From DASVCS01 sp036381495 (GTDB lineage: Bacteria; Gemmatimonadota; Gemmatimonadetes; Longimicrobiales; RSA9), in assembly GCA_036381495.1 (NCBI GenBank), contig DASVCS010000093.1, forward strand, positions 1 to 64,000: 64,000 nucleotides of DNA. The letters run 5' to 3'. The translations under genes were made by a program, and so were the position numbers. Below are positions 1-9,610 of the stretch, piece by piece (the first letter of the stretch is position 1; each line of letters opens with the position of its first letter). The notes under the pieces were generated by a model that saw only the letters and a list, made by a program, of their open reading frames with translations, did not search any database and was not told the origin of the DNA.

Positions 1-15
1 CCTAGCCCTAGCCCT

Positions 16-34
16 GGCGGCGCTCCGCGCCGCC
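16..34 (-). terminator. hairpin after the first permease gene
   Basis: An 8-bp perfect stem (GGCGGCGC, then loop TCC, then GCGCCGCC) begins one base past the stop codon of the minus-strand permease gene. No T-run follows on the minus strand, so it is a terminator-like hairpin rather than a canonical intrinsic terminator. Confidence 0.45.
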
Positions 35-35
35 C

Positions 36-2495
36 CTACTCCGCGCGCAACGCCCGCACCGGATCCACGCGTGTCGCGCGTCGTGCGGGCAGCCAACTGG
101 CGACGGCGGCGATGGCGAGCAGGAGTGCGGCGGCGGTGGCGAGCGTCACGGGATCCGCGGGGCTGACGTCGACGAGGAGCGCCGCGATGAAGCGTGTCAG
201 CAGGAGCGCGGCGGCGAGTCCCACGGCGATCCCGAGTGTCGCGATGCCGAAGCCGTGTCGCAGCACGCGGCGGCTCACCTCTTCGGGTGTCGCGCCGAGC
301 GCGAGGCGGATGCCGATCTCGCGCGTGCGCAGACTCACGACGTAGGAGATGACGCCGTAGATCCCGACGGCGCCGAGGAGCAGTGCGACCGCGGAGGCGG
401 CGGCGAGCATCAGGAGCGTGAACGACGTCCGTGCCGACGCGTGGGACAGGATCTCGTGCATGGGCCGCACGTGATACACGGGGAGTGCGGGGTCGAGGGA
501 GTGGATCGTGCGCTGGACCGCCGCCGCGATCCGTGCCGGATCGCCGGTGGTGCGCACGACGAACGCCATGGCGTGCGGTGTCCAGCGCGCATCGCCGGCG
601 GGGGTGACGAGCGGCGTGTAGACGGTCGGCTCGGGGAGCCGTTCGAGCGCGGTGCCGCGCACATCGCCGACCACGCCGACCACGGTGTACCAGGGTCCGG
701 ACGTCATCATGCGGACCTGCTTGCCGATGGCGTCCTCGCCGTTCCAGTACTGCTGCGCGAAGCCGCGGCTGACGACGACCTCCGTGGGGCCGCGGGCCGG
801 GTCCGGCCGCTCGAAGGCGCGCCCCTCGACGAGCGGGATGCCGAGCGCCCGGAAGTAGCCGGCCGTGGCGTAGGTGATCGGATGGATCCCGGGGATCCCG
901 TTCACGGGGGGACGGTCCTGCACGAACACCGCGCTGTCGCGGCGGCCCTCGAGGTCGAGCGGCAGCTTCGAGACGACGCCGGCCGCCTCGACGCCGGCAA
1001 GCGCCGAGATCTCGTCGAGCGCGCGGATGAAGAAGCGCGCCGCATCGTCCGTCGAGGGGTACGTCGCGTCCGGCAGAGCCACGCGGAACGTGAGGACGTG
1101 CGCCGGCTCGAAGCCGGGGTGCACCGCACGCAGCCGCAGGAAGCTGCGCGCCATGAGCCCGGAGCCGACGAGGAGCACGAGCGCGAGCGCGACCTGTGAG
1201 GCGACGAGCGCATTGCGCGAACGGTGACGCGCGCGTCCCGCCGTCGCCGACCGCCCCGTCTCCGCGAGCGCCGCGGCGGGCGCCACCGCGGCGGATCGCG
1301 CAGCCGCGAGCCCGCTGACGAAGAGCGCGACCAGCGTCGTCGTCGCGCATGCGAAGCCGAGCACGACGGCGTCGATGCCGACCTCCGCGAGGCGCGGAAT
1401 GTCGATCCCGCCGCCGACGGCGTGGAGCATGTCGATTCCGGCCGAGGCGAGCGCCACGCCCAGTGCGCCGCCGGCCGCGGCGAGGACGAGCCCCTCCGCG
1501 AGGAACTCGGTCAGCAGCGCGCCGCGCCCCGCGCCGAGTGCCCGCCGGACCGCCAGCTCCTTCTGCCGTGCCTCGACACGCACGAGGAGCAGGTTCGCCA
1601 CGTTCGCGGCGGCGATCAGGAGGACGAACGCGACCGCGGCGAGGACGACCCAGAGCACGCGGCCGATGTCGCCCACGACCACGTCGCGCAGCGGCCGCAC
1701 GACGGCCTGCATGTGCGTGAGCTCGATCGCCGACGCGGTGAGCCGTCCCGGGAACGCCTCCGGGATCCGTGGCAGCAGGCTCTGGAGGTCGGCCGCCGCC
1801 GCATCGATCGAGACGCCGTCCCGGAGTCGCGCGACGGCCCGGTAGCCGAAGTTCGCCGATTCCGTCGCCGCCGGGTCGATCCCGGTCGGGAGCCAGAGGG
1901 CGACGTCCGCCGCCGGGAACCGGAAGTCGGCGGGCATGATGCCGATCACCTCGCGCGCGACGCCGTCGATCCGGACGCGGCGCCCGACGATCCCCGGATC
2001 GCTGCCGTACATCCGCTTCCAGAGACCCGCGCCGATGATCACGACGGGCGGGGCGCCCGGGCGCTCGTCGCGGTCCGTGAGGGCGCGCCCGCGGACCGGC
2101 CGGGCGTGCAGCACGGAGAACAGGCTCGCGGTGACGAACCCCGCGGAGAGACGCTCGGATTCGCCCGCCGCGTCGAGCGGCGCCACGTTCACGGCGGAGG
2201 TCCGGTAGGCGCCGACGTCGGTGAAGACGTGGTTCGCACGGCGGTAGTAGAGATAGCTGGCGTCCGACTGGTCGACGTGCGAGATCCCCGAGATCGCGAG
2301 CGTGTGCGAGAGGTCGACGAGGCGGCCCGAATCGTCGTACGGCAGCGGACGGAGCAGCACGGCGTGAACGACGCTGAAGACCGCCGTGGTCGCGCCGACC
2401 CCGAGGCCGAGCGTCAGTACGGCGGCGAGCGTGAATCCGGGCGTGCGCAGCAGCCGCCGGGCCGCCTGGCGGAGCCTCCCGTACAGCGTGAACAT
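36..2495 (-). CDS. ABC-type permease, ADOP (duplicated MacB/FtsX) class
   Basis: The 819-residue product is an integral membrane permease. It opens with a short basic segment and a first TM helix (about 17-40), followed by a MacB-type periplasmic core (about 45-240), a three-helix FtsX block (about 275-400), a second periplasmic domain (about 450-640) and a second FtsX block (about 690-815). It ends PARRATRVDPVRALRAE, the usual tail of these permeases. The ATG is preceded by GGAGG four bases upstream (2500-2504), which supports the start. No ATPase gene lies beside it, and unlike the paralogue at 23927 it has no N-terminal prefix domain and no PadR gene. Family members are usually annotated as macrolide or lipoprotein exporters, but the substrate cannot be read from sequence. 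Confidence 0.9.
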   Translation of the reverse strand: MFTLYGRLRQAARRLLRTPGFTLAAVLTLGLGVGATTAVFSVVHAVLLRPLPYDDSGRLVDLSHTLAISGISHVDQSDASYLYYRRANHVFTDVGAYRTSAVNVAPLDAAGESERLSAGFVTASLFSVLHARPVRGRALTDRDERPGAPPVVIIGAGLWKRMYGSDPGIVGRRVRIDGVAREVIGIMPADFRFPAADVALWLPTGIDPAATESANFGYRAVARLRDGVSIDAAAADLQSLLPRIPEAFPGRLTASAIELTHMQAVVRPLRDVVVGDIGRVLWVVLAAVAFVLLIAAANVANLLLVRVEARQKELAVRRALGAGRGALLTEFLAEGLVLAAAGGALGVALASAGIDMLHAVGGGIDIPRLAEVGIDAVVLGFACATTTLVALFVSGLAAARSAAVAPAAALAETGRSATAGRARHRSRNALVASQVALALVLLVGSGLMARSFLRLRAVHPGFEPAHVLTFRVALPDATYPSTDDAARFFIRALDEISALAGVEAAGVVSKLPLDLEGRRDSAVFVQDRPPVNGIPGIHPITYATAGYFRALGIPLVEGRAFERPDPARGPTEVVVSRGFAQQYWNGEDAIGKQVRMMTSGPWYTVVGVVGDVRGTALERLPEPTVYTPLVTPAGDARWTPHAMAFVVRTTGDPARIAAAVQRTIHSLDPALPVYHVRPMHEILSHASARTSFTLLMLAAASAVALLLGAVGIYGVISYVVSLRTREIGIRLALGATPEEVSRRVLRHGFGIATLGIAVGLAAALLLTRFIAALLVDVSPADPVTLATAAALLLAIAAVASWLPARRATRVDPVRALRAE

Positions 2496-2603
2496 GGCGC
2501 CTCCACTCGCAGAGGTGGGAAGGGCGGCCGGCCGCCGATCGGCGGGTCGTGCCCGGTCCGAAATCTACGCGACCCTCACGGCGTTCGCACGCTCCCGCCC
2601 GGG

Positions 2604-2621
2604 CGGTTCCGCGGGGAACCG
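2604..2621. promoter_or_regulatory. 7-bp inverted repeat between divergent genes
   Basis: CGGTTCC, loop GCGG, GGAACCG lies in the 214-bp region between the divergent permease (minus) and the formylglycine-generating enzyme gene (plus). It could be an operator or a leader hairpin for either gene. I cannot assign a regulator. Confidence 0.3.
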
Positions 2622-2709
2622 ATGTCCGCCCCGCACCTGGCATGGCAAATGCACACGGTCGACGCCCCACGCCGCGAACCGGTATCGCCGACCCACGCGG
2701 AGGATCGCC

Positions 2710-3723
2710 ATGCGGCACGCCGTCGAAACCGCCGCGCCGTCGCCGCGCCACGGGGCGCCACCGTCCGAGGACATGGTCCGGGTGCCGGGCGGCACCTTCC
2801 TCATGGGCTCCGACCGGCACTACCGGGAGGAGGCGCCCGCCCACAGAGTCGCGGTGGACGGCTTCTGGATGGACCGATTCGCGGTGACGAACGACCAGTT
2901 CCGCCGCTTCGTCGAGGCGACGGGGTACGTCACGCTCGCCGAGCGGGCGCCGGATCCGGCGGACTACCCCGGCGCGAAGCCGGAGCTGCTCGTCCCCGCT
3001 TCGGTCGTCTTCCGTTCGCCGCGGCATCGCGTGGACCTGCGGAATCACTACGACTGGTGGACGTACGTGCCCGGCGCGGACTGGCGGCATCCGCAGGGGC
3101 CGGCCAGCTCGATCGAAGGGCTCGGCGCGCACCCGGTCGTGCACGTCGCCTACGAGGATGCGGAAGCCTACGCGCGCTGGGCGGGGAAGTCGCTCCCGAC
3201 CGAGGCCGAGTGGGAGTTCGCGGCGCGCGGCGGGCTCGAGGGCGCGACCTACGCCTGGGGCGACGAGTTCACGCCCGACGGCGCGTGGGTGGCGAACACC
3301 TGGCAGGGCGAGTTCCCGATCGAGAACCTCGCGCTCGACGGCTTCGCGGGGACGGCGCCGGTCGGCTCGTTCCCGCCGAACGGCTACGGGCTCTACGACA
3401 TGACGGGGAACGTCTGGGAGTGGACCACGGACTGGTACCGGGAGCACGGCCGGATCGCGCGTGCCTGCTGCGCGATCCACAATCCCCGGGGCGGCGATCG
3501 CGAACGGAGCTACGACCCGCAGATGCCCGAGATCCGGATCCCGCGCAAGGTGATGAAGGGCGGCTCGTACCTGTGCGCGCCCAACTACTGCCGGCGGTAC
3601 CGCCCGGCCGCGCGCATGCCGCAGCCGATCGACACCTCGACGTGCCACCTCGGGTTTCGTTGCGTCGTGCGGGTCGGGGAGGGCGACCCCGGCGGCCGCG
3701 GGACGCCGCCGCCGGTGAAATGA
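2710..3723 (+). CDS. formylglycine-generating enzyme (SUMF1 family)
   Basis: This 337-residue enzyme oxidises the cysteine of type I sulfatases to the catalytic formylglycine, using O2 and copper. The FGE-sulfatase domain starts at about residue 22 (MVRVPGGTFLMGSD) and runs to the end. The two active-site cysteines are present as C289-x4-C294 in GSYLCAPNYCRRYR, matching the C-x4-C pair of human FGE, and the TGNVWEW and LGFRC motifs are intact. I chose ATG 2710 because GGAGG sits six bases upstream; the frame stays open further upstream but without family similarity. There is no signal peptide, so it should act on sulfatases in the cytoplasm. Its stop overlaps the next start (ATGA), and its likely clients are the sulfatases at 4682 and 9611. 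Confidence 0.93.
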   Translation: MRHAVETAAPSPRHGAPPSEDMVRVPGGTFLMGSDRHYREEAPAHRVAVDGFWMDRFAVTNDQFRRFVEATGYVTLAERAPDPADYPGAKPELLVPASVVFRSPRHRVDLRNHYDWWTYVPGADWRHPQGPASSIEGLGAHPVVHVAYEDAEAYARWAGKSLPTEAEWEFAARGGLEGATYAWGDEFTPDGAWVANTWQGEFPIENLALDGFAGTAPVGSFPPNGYGLYDMTGNVWEWTTDWYREHGRIARACCAIHNPRGGDRERSYDPQMPEIRIPRKVMKGGSYLCAPNYCRRYRPAARMPQPIDTSTCHLGFRCVVRVGEGDPGGRGTPPPVK

Positions 3724-4514
3724 TTCGAGGCATAGTCCTGGCACCGTGGGTCGCCAGTGCCGTGGCGGCGATGGCGTTCGCGTTCGTGCCCGCGGCCCAT
3801 GCGCAGAACAGGCCCCGCCCGGATCGCGGCGACTGGGACGTCGTCGTCGGGACGTACCTCTGGGCATCCGGGCTCGACGGCCAGGTAGGCATTGGCGACA
3901 ACGTGGTGGATGTCGACATCGGTTTCAGCGACGTCATCGACCACCTCGACGGCGCGCTCTTCCTCCCCATCGAGATGCGCAAGGGCCGATGGGGAGCGGT
4001 GATCGAACTGATGGCGCTTCGGCTCTCCGGCCAGCGCGGCACGCCGGGGCCGCTCTTCGATGCCGCCGAGCTGGATGTCGATCAGACGCTCATCGAGATC
4101 TCACCGCGCTACTGGCTGGTCCGGCGCGGGCCGCTCGCCGTCGATGCGCTTGCCGGAATCCGGCTCTGGCACCTCAGCTCGACGCTCACGCTCGACCCCG
4201 GCCCGGCCGCCGGCCTCCCCGACGTGCCGTTGGGGCTCGGCGAGCAGTGGGTCGACCCGATCCTCGGCGCCCGGGCGGTCGCCGACCTGGGCGGGCGGTG
4301 GCTCGTGCACGGCCGCGGTGACCTCGGCGGCTTCGGCGTCGGCTCGGACTTCACCTGGCAACTCATCGGGCTCCTCGGCTACCGCCTCAGCAGCAGCACC
4401 ACGCTCCGCGCCGGCTACCGCCAGCTCGACGTGGACTTCGAGGACGAGGACGATGGGTTCCTCTACGACGTCGGCACGGGCGGCTGGATCATCGGCGTGA
4501 CGATCCGGCTGTGA
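3720..4514 (+). CDS. outer-membrane beta-barrel protein
   Basis: The 264-residue precursor has a signal peptide of about 26 residues ending AHA before QNRPRP. The mature chain has alternating, aromatic-ended strands (for example DVVVGTYLWASGLDGQVG, WQLIGLLGYRLSSSTTLRAGYRQ) typical of 8-10 stranded outer-membrane barrels, and ends with a strand IIGVTIRL. It overlaps the FGE gene by four bases and is translationally coupled to it. Small barrels of this type recur beside sulfatase genes in other bacteria, so a role in admitting sulfated substrates is plausible, but this is inference from context. Confidence 0.8.
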   Translation: MIRGIVLAPWVASAVAAMAFAFVPAAHAQNRPRPDRGDWDVVVGTYLWASGLDGQVGIGDNVVDVDIGFSDVIDHLDGALFLPIEMRKGRWGAVIELMALRLSGQRGTPGPLFDAAELDVDQTLIEISPRYWLVRRGPLAVDALAGIRLWHLSSTLTLDPGPAAGLPDVPLGLGEQWVDPILGARAVADLGGRWLVHGRGDLGGFGVGSDFTWQLIGLLGYRLSSSTTLRAGYRQLDVDFEDEDDGFLYDVGTGGWIIGVTIRL

Positions 4515-4681
4515 GCGGTGCGCCGGGACCGAAGGGCATCGGCCCCTGGACCGCCGCCGACGTTCGCATGCGCGCGCTCGGCGACCGCGACGCCTTCCCC
4601 GCCGCCGACCTCGGCGTGGTGAAGGCGTTCGCGCGGCCGAGCGCCGAGACGCCTACGACACCACGACCGTGGGAGGAAGCA

Positions 4682-7030
4682 ATGGCCAAGGAGTTCAAGG
4701 GGAAGGTCGAGCTCGACGTCCGCGACTCGAAGCCCGATTGGGGGCCGTTCGTGCAGCCCGAGGCGCCCGAGGGCGCGCCGAACGTCCTCATGATCGTGTG
4801 GGACGATGTGGGCTACGGCGCCATGGAGATTCACGGCGGCCCCGTCGAGACGCCGACGATGCGCAGGATCGCGGACGCGGGGATCCGCTACGCGAACTTC
4901 CACACGACCGCGCTGTGTTCGCCGACCCGTTCGAGTCTGCTCACGGGGCGCAACGCCACGAGCAACAACATGGCGGTCATCACCGAGGCCGCGCAGGGGT
5001 TCCCGGGCTTCTCGGGCCGGATCCCGTTCGAGAACGGCACGATCGCCGAGGTGCTGAACGAGCGTGGCTGGAACACCTACGCGATCGGCAAGTGGCACCT
5101 CACACCGACGGAAGAGTGCGACATGTCGGCATGGAAGGCGCGGTGGCCGCTGGGCCGTGGCTTCGAGCGGTTCTACGGGTTCCTGGGCGGCGAGACGAAC
5201 CAGTGGTATCCCGACCTCACCTACGACAACCATCCGATCGATCCGCCCTACTCGCCGGAAGACGGCTACCACCTTTCCAAAGATCTGGCCGATCAGGCGA
5301 TCCGGTTCATCCGCGATGCGAAGTCGGTCGCGCCCGACAAACCCTGGTTCATGTACTTCTGCCCCGGCTGCGGCCACGCGCCGCACCACGTGTGGAAGGA
5401 GTGGGCGGACCGGTACAAGGGCCGCTTCGACATGGGCTACGAGGCGATCCGCGCCGACATCCTCGCGAGGCAGAAGGAGCTCGGCCTGCTGCCGGACGAG
5501 ACCGAGCTGTCTCCCATCAACCCCCACGGCGAGCCGGAGCGCAAGGGCCCGCGGGGCCAGCCCTGGCCGGGGGTGGATTTCGTGCGCCCCTGGGACTCGC
5601 TCAGCGACGATGAGCGCCGCCTGTTCGCGCGCATGGCCGAGGTCTGGGCCGGCTTCGTCTCCTACACCGATCACGAGATCGGCCGGCTGATCGACGCGCT
5701 CGAGGAATTGGGACAACTCGAGAACACGATCGTCGTGGTCGTCTCCGACAACGGCGCGAGCGGCGAGGGCGGCCCCAACGGATCGTTCAACGAGAACAAG
5801 TTCTTCAACAACGTCCCGGACGACGTCCAGGAGAACCTCGCCCACATCGACGAACTGGGCGGGCCGAAGTCGTACAACCACTACAACACGGGGTGGGCAT
5901 GGGCGTTCGACACGCCGTTCCCGTACTGGAAGCGCTACGCCGGTTACGAGGGCGGCACGGCCGACGTCTGCGTCGTCTCGTGGCCGAAGGGGATCGCCGC
6001 CCGCGGCGAGGTGCGCCACCAGTATCTTCACGCGATCGACATCGTGCCCACCCTCTACGAGCTGCTGGACATCCAGCCGCCGAAGGTGCTGAAGGGGTAC
6101 ACGCAGAGTCCGATCGAGGGCCGGAGCTTCGCGGCCACCTTCACGGACCCCAACGCGCCCGAGCGGCAGACCCAGTTCTACTCGATGCTCGGGCAGCGGG
6201 CGATCTACCACGAGGGGTGGCTGGCGTGCACGCTCCATCCGCCGCTCTCGGGCTGGGGGCATTTCGACGAAGACGAGTGGGAGCTGTACCACCTGGCCGT
6301 GGATCGCTCCCAGCTCAGGAACCTGGCGGCGGAAGAACCGGAACGACTGGAAGAACTGAAGAAGCTCTGGTTCGACAACGCCCGCATGTACCACGGCCTC
6401 CCGCTCGATGACAGGACCGCCGCCGAACTCCTCACGACGCCGCGGCCCCAGCCCGGCGTGCCGCGCGATCGCTACATCTACTATCCGAACACCGCCGACG
6501 TGCCCGAAGAGGTCGCCGTCGACATCCGGGGGCGTTCCTACACGATCGCGGCGGGCGTGACGCTGGAGTCCGCAGATGCCCGGGGTGTGCTGTTCGCGCA
6601 GGGCGGTGTCGGCGGAGGTCACAGCCTCTACCTCAAGGACGGCAAGCTCCACTACGTCTACAACTGGCTCGGCGAGCGCATCCAGACGATCGCGTCCGAG
6701 AACGGCGTCACCGAAGGCAGACACGTGCTCAGCGCGGAATTCCAGAAGACCGGCGAAGACGAGGAGACGCACGGCGCAAAGGGGAAGCTCACCCTGTTCA
6801 TCGATGACGAGGCCGTGGGTGACACGGAGATCATGACCCAGCCCGGCCACTTTTCACTGACGGGCGATGGCCTGTGCGTCGGAAGGGACAGCGCATCCGG
6901 GGTCTCCCCCGACTACGACCCGCCGTTCGAGTTCGAGGGCGGCACGATCGACCGCGTCGTCGTCGACGTGACCGGCGAGGCCTATGTCGACCACGAGAAG
7001 GAGCTCCGCCGTTACCTGACCCGCGACTGA
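4682..7030 (+). CDS. type I arylsulfatase, AtsA-like
   Basis: The 782-residue enzyme hydrolyses sulfate esters, with the specific substrate unknown. The metal site begins with DD at 41-42 in MIVWDDVGYG. The formylglycine motif CSPTR is at 79-83 followed by SSLLTGR, GKWHL follows near 136-142, and VVSDNGAS supplies later ligands. A C-terminal beta-sandwich-like region (about 650-770) ends with the FEFEGGTIDRVVVDVTGE block usual in long AtsA-type sulfatases. There is no signal peptide, which fits cytoplasmic maturation by the FGE encoded upstream. I chose ATG 4682 because GGGAGG sits five bases before it. An in-frame GTG at 4511 overlaps the barrel gene's stop and would add 57 residues lacking family similarity, so it is less likely. 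Confidence 0.93.
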   Translation: MAKEFKGKVELDVRDSKPDWGPFVQPEAPEGAPNVLMIVWDDVGYGAMEIHGGPVETPTMRRIADAGIRYANFHTTALCSPTRSSLLTGRNATSNNMAVITEAAQGFPGFSGRIPFENGTIAEVLNERGWNTYAIGKWHLTPTEECDMSAWKARWPLGRGFERFYGFLGGETNQWYPDLTYDNHPIDPPYSPEDGYHLSKDLADQAIRFIRDAKSVAPDKPWFMYFCPGCGHAPHHVWKEWADRYKGRFDMGYEAIRADILARQKELGLLPDETELSPINPHGEPERKGPRGQPWPGVDFVRPWDSLSDDERRLFARMAEVWAGFVSYTDHEIGRLIDALEELGQLENTIVVVVSDNGASGEGGPNGSFNENKFFNNVPDDVQENLAHIDELGGPKSYNHYNTGWAWAFDTPFPYWKRYAGYEGGTADVCVVSWPKGIAARGEVRHQYLHAIDIVPTLYELLDIQPPKVLKGYTQSPIEGRSFAATFTDPNAPERQTQFYSMLGQRAIYHEGWLACTLHPPLSGWGHFDEDEWELYHLAVDRSQLRNLAAEEPERLEELKKLWFDNARMYHGLPLDDRTAAELLTTPRPQPGVPRDRYIYYPNTADVPEEVAVDIRGRSYTIAAGVTLESADARGVLFAQGGVGGGHSLYLKDGKLHYVYNWLGERIQTIASENGVTEGRHVLSAEFQKTGEDEETHGAKGKLTLFIDDEAVGDTEIMTQPGHFSLTGDGLCVGRDSASGVSPDYDPPFEFEGGTIDRVVVDVTGEAYVDHEKELRRYLTRD

Positions 7031-7148
7031 TGCGACGCGCGGCGTCGTAGCGGAGTCCACCGACGCCGCGGCCCGTCAGCAGCCGGCAGCGGCGTTCACG
7101 GTGCGGCGGGGACGCGCGGATCCATGGGCCAGGGACACGTGAGTGATC

Positions 7149-7778
7149 ATGGACGACGAACCACCGAGCGGGAAACCGAGAAGGCCCGAGCGGTCGAGCG
7201 AGACGCCCGTCCCACCGATCCCGACGGTCGATCTGTCGAAGCCGGGCGAGGCCTCCACGGAGTACTCGCGCTACCGTACCAAGCTGTCGAAGCATCGGAC
7301 CGCGCTGTCCGAACACCGGACGTCGTTGTCCGAGTATCGCACCGACCTGTCGACCGCGCGCACGGAGATGTCCAGGCGCCGGACGGGCATGTCGTTTCAA
7401 CGCACGCGGATGAGCGCCGACCGCACGCTGATGGCGGTGATTCGCACTTCGCTCGCCCTCATCAGCTTCGGCTTCACGATCGCCGAGGTCTTCGAAAGGC
7501 TCAGGGAGCAGGGGGTGCTGGCCAGCGCGGCGCCGGCGCGGAACTTCGGGACCGCCTTGGTCGCGCTCGGGATCCTGATGCTGGTCGGCGGCATCGTCTA
7601 CCACTTGCAGTACATGTATGGCTTGCGCGCCGAGCGGAAGCGGATGACCGCGCAGGGACTGATCCACGGCGAGACCATCTTCCCGCTGTCGCTCACGTTG
7701 TTCACCGCCATCATCCTGTTGCTGATCGGCATCGCGGCGATCGTCAGTATGGTCTTCGACATCGGGCCGTTCGGCTGA
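7149..7778 (+). CDS. DUF202 membrane protein with nine-fold RT heptad repeat
   Basis: The 209-residue protein has a proline-rich start (1-38), then nine consecutive heptads with Arg-Thr at exactly seven-residue spacing (R43, R50, R57, R64, R71, R78, R85, R92, R99), mostly as RTxLS or RTxMS. The repeat runs straight into three TM helices (about 100-125, 139-163 and 178-203). DUF202 proteins commonly have two or three such RT units before the first helix; here the repeat is extended. It forms a small membrane cluster with the DUF1622 gene that follows. The function of the family is not known. An in-frame GTG lies two codons upstream. Confidence 0.85.
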   Translation: MDDEPPSGKPRRPERSSETPVPPIPTVDLSKPGEASTEYSRYRTKLSKHRTALSEHRTSLSEYRTDLSTARTEMSRRRTGMSFQRTRMSADRTLMAVIRTSLALISFGFTIAEVFERLREQGVLASAAPARNFGTALVALGILMLVGGIVYHLQYMYGLRAERKRMTAQGLIHGETIFPLSLTLFTAIILLLIGIAAIVSMVFDIGPFG

Positions 7779-7864
7779 AGGGTCGCTCATGGCATGATGG
7801 GACGGCAGAGCTTCCGTCCGCGATCGCCGCGTTCGGCAGCGGCTGATTCGATGGCCGGCCGGCC

Positions 7865-8218
7865 ATGAGCGAACTGCTGATCGCCGCGGCGGAATACGCG
7901 ATCCTCGTCATCGACGCGATGGCGCTCGTGGTCATCGTCATCGGCACGGTCGAGGCGTTCATTCGCGGCATCGGCGTGATGCTGTCCTCGCCGGCCGGCT
8001 ACGTCGAGCGCGCGGTCTGGCTGCGCTTCGCCCGGTGGCTGGTCGCCGGCCTCACGTTCCTGCTCGCGGCGGACATCATCGAGACATTGACCGCGCCGAG
8101 CTGGAACGACATCGGGCGGCTGGCGGCGATCGCGGTGATCCGCACCTTCCTCAACTTCTTCCTCGAGCGCGACCTCGCCGAGGTCCGCGGAACGCGGCAT
8201 GGGTCCGCGGCCGAATAG
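7865..8218 (+). CDS. DUF1622 small membrane protein
   Basis: A 117-residue protein with three predicted TM helices (about 5-38, 60-80 and 85-100). The stretches RFARWLVAGLTFLLAADII and DIGRLAAIAVIRTFLNFFLE match the DUF1622 family signature. It ends with a short charged tail. It follows the DUF202 gene by 86 bp on the same strand, and the two families are often neighbours of other small envelope proteins. No function is known. Confidence 0.85.
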   Translation: MSELLIAAAEYAILVIDAMALVVIVIGTVEAFIRGIGVMLSSPAGYVERAVWLRFARWLVAGLTFLLAADIIETLTAPSWNDIGRLAAIAVIRTFLNFFLERDLAEVRGTRHGSAAE

Positions 8219-8332
8219 GAGCGACCGCGACTCGGCCGGGCAGTATGCGGACTGCGACGCCATGGTGCCGAAGGCGGTCGTCGCCGGGGAGCCCCGAGCG
8301 GCCTGCGGGCGTGGAACCGCACGGGCGGCCCG

Positions 8333-9385
8333 TCAGGGAGGCCGGGCGCCGGCCGGAGCCTCGAACGGATAGATGTACCTCCAATCCCGCTTCATGCTGA
8401 CCACCGTCCAGCCGCGCCGGCGCGCCTCGTCGAGCGCGGCGTCCAGACGGCCGACGCGCGACTCACGGTCGTAGCAGTATTCCCGCTCGCAGTCGTCGTG
8501 GTGAACCAGCAGCATCAGATGGGCCCCCTCGCCGACGGCCGTGTACTCGAGCATCTGCCGGTCGCCATCCGAATTGCCGAACGCGGCGACCGGCCGCCGG
8601 CCGATGAACTTGTGGATGCCCACCGGCTTGCCTTCCTTGTCATCAATGAAGTCGACCTTCGGCAGGCGCACCAGCACCGGCACGCCATTGCGCAGCTCGT
8701 ACTTCACCTCGATGGTGGATCCGACCACCTGTTCCGGCGGGATGCCGTAGACGCGCCCGATCCACGGGCGCATGAAGTCCTGGCCGCCGCCCGAGACGAT
8801 GTACGTCCGGAAGCCGTTCGCCTTGAGGTAGCGGATCACCTCGAGCATGGGCCGATAGACCAACTCCGTGTAGCGCCGCCGGAACCGCGGATGCTTCGCG
8901 GTCGCGAGCCACTCCGACACGATCCGCTCGTATTCCCCGGGAGTCATGCCGGCGTATACCGCGGCGAGCGCGGCGATCAGCTCGGGAGACGGTTCGGACA
9001 GTGCCGTGCCGCCGTCGCCGTTCTCCAGCGCGTCTCTCACCTTCTGGTTCCGTAGCAGCTCGGGGTTCTCGCGCGCCAGCGCACGCAGACGGTCGAGCGT
9101 GAACGCGCTCTGGACGTAGGTCGGCTGTTCGGTCCAGAGCGTGCCGTCGTTGTCGAAGACCGCGATGCGGGCGTCGGGCGGAACGAAGCGGGCGCCGCCC
9201 GGCTCCGTCGCCTCGGCGACGAACGCCAGGATGCTCCGCTTCGCGGGTCCGTCGTTCCACGACGGCAGCGGGTCCTGCGAGACGTGGGCGGTCGCGCCGA
9301 ACGCGAGCGCCCCTGCGGCCAACCAGCCCTGGGCCGCCCGTCCGTGCCGCGCAGGAAGCTGGGATCGGCTCATGTGGATCATCAT
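8333..9385 (-). CDS. exported HAD-superfamily phosphatase
   Basis: The 350-residue frame contains an N-terminal hydrophobic segment (about 18-34, WLAAGALAFGATA) read as a signal peptide, then a HAD fold. Motif I is D78-N-D80-G-T in AVFDNDGTLW, motif II is the serine in YIVSGGGQDF, and motif IV is GNSDGDRQML. The large cap between I and II and the GNSDGD motif resemble phosphoserine-phosphatase-like secreted acid phosphatases. It is encoded against the direction of the sulfatase genes on both sides. The start is uncertain: ATG at 9385, 9382 or 9373, none with a clear ribosome site; MSRSQLP (9373) gives the most regular signal peptide. Confidence 0.85.
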   Translation of the reverse strand: MMIHMSRSQLPARHGRAAQGWLAAGALAFGATAHVSQDPLPSWNDGPAKRSILAFVAEATEPGGARFVPPDARIAVFDNDGTLWTEQPTYVQSAFTLDRLRALARENPELLRNQKVRDALENGDGGTALSEPSPELIAALAAVYAGMTPGEYERIVSEWLATAKHPRFRRRYTELVYRPMLEVIRYLKANGFRTYIVSGGGQDFMRPWIGRVYGIPPEQVVGSTIEVKYELRNGVPVLVRLPKVDFIDDKEGKPVGIHKFIGRRPVAAFGNSDGDRQMLEYTAVGEGAHLMLLVHHDDCEREYCYDRESRVGRLDAALDEARRRGWTVVSMKRDWRYIYPFEAPAGARPP

Positions 9386-9610
9386 CTGCGGCAGGCGTTT
9401 CGAGCATGACGCGGACGAGTGCAGCTTTCAGGCCGATGGCGTCGGGAGCAAGGAGCAGTGGGTGGCGGGCGCGGCGGCGCTGGACCGACGTGGTCCGCGG
9501 CCCGTCGCGGACGAGGGCACACGCCTTGCCCGGATCGTCCGGCCACGGCAAGCCGCGGATGATCTCCGCGTTCCTGATCAGTTCCGGATCGAAACGGAAC
9601 GGAGTCGGCC

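Noticed and set aside
1..14. CCTAGCCCTAGCCC at the left edge resembling a telomere-like repeat
   Set aside because: Only two units are seen, at an arbitrary window border, and a bacterial context makes it trivial.
36..2495. Calling the ADOP permeases MacB exporters
   Set aside because: They lack an ATPase domain and an adjacent ATPase gene, and the duplicated permease form is different from MacB.
1224..2709. Upstream open frames joined in phase to the FGE and beta-barrel genes
   Set aside because: They run through the antisense of the first permease. The chosen starts have proper ribosome sites and family starts.
4463..6850. Minus-strand open frame of 795 codons opposite the first sulfatase
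   Set aside because: The composition is that of a reverse-complement shadow, while the plus strand encodes all sulfatase motifs.
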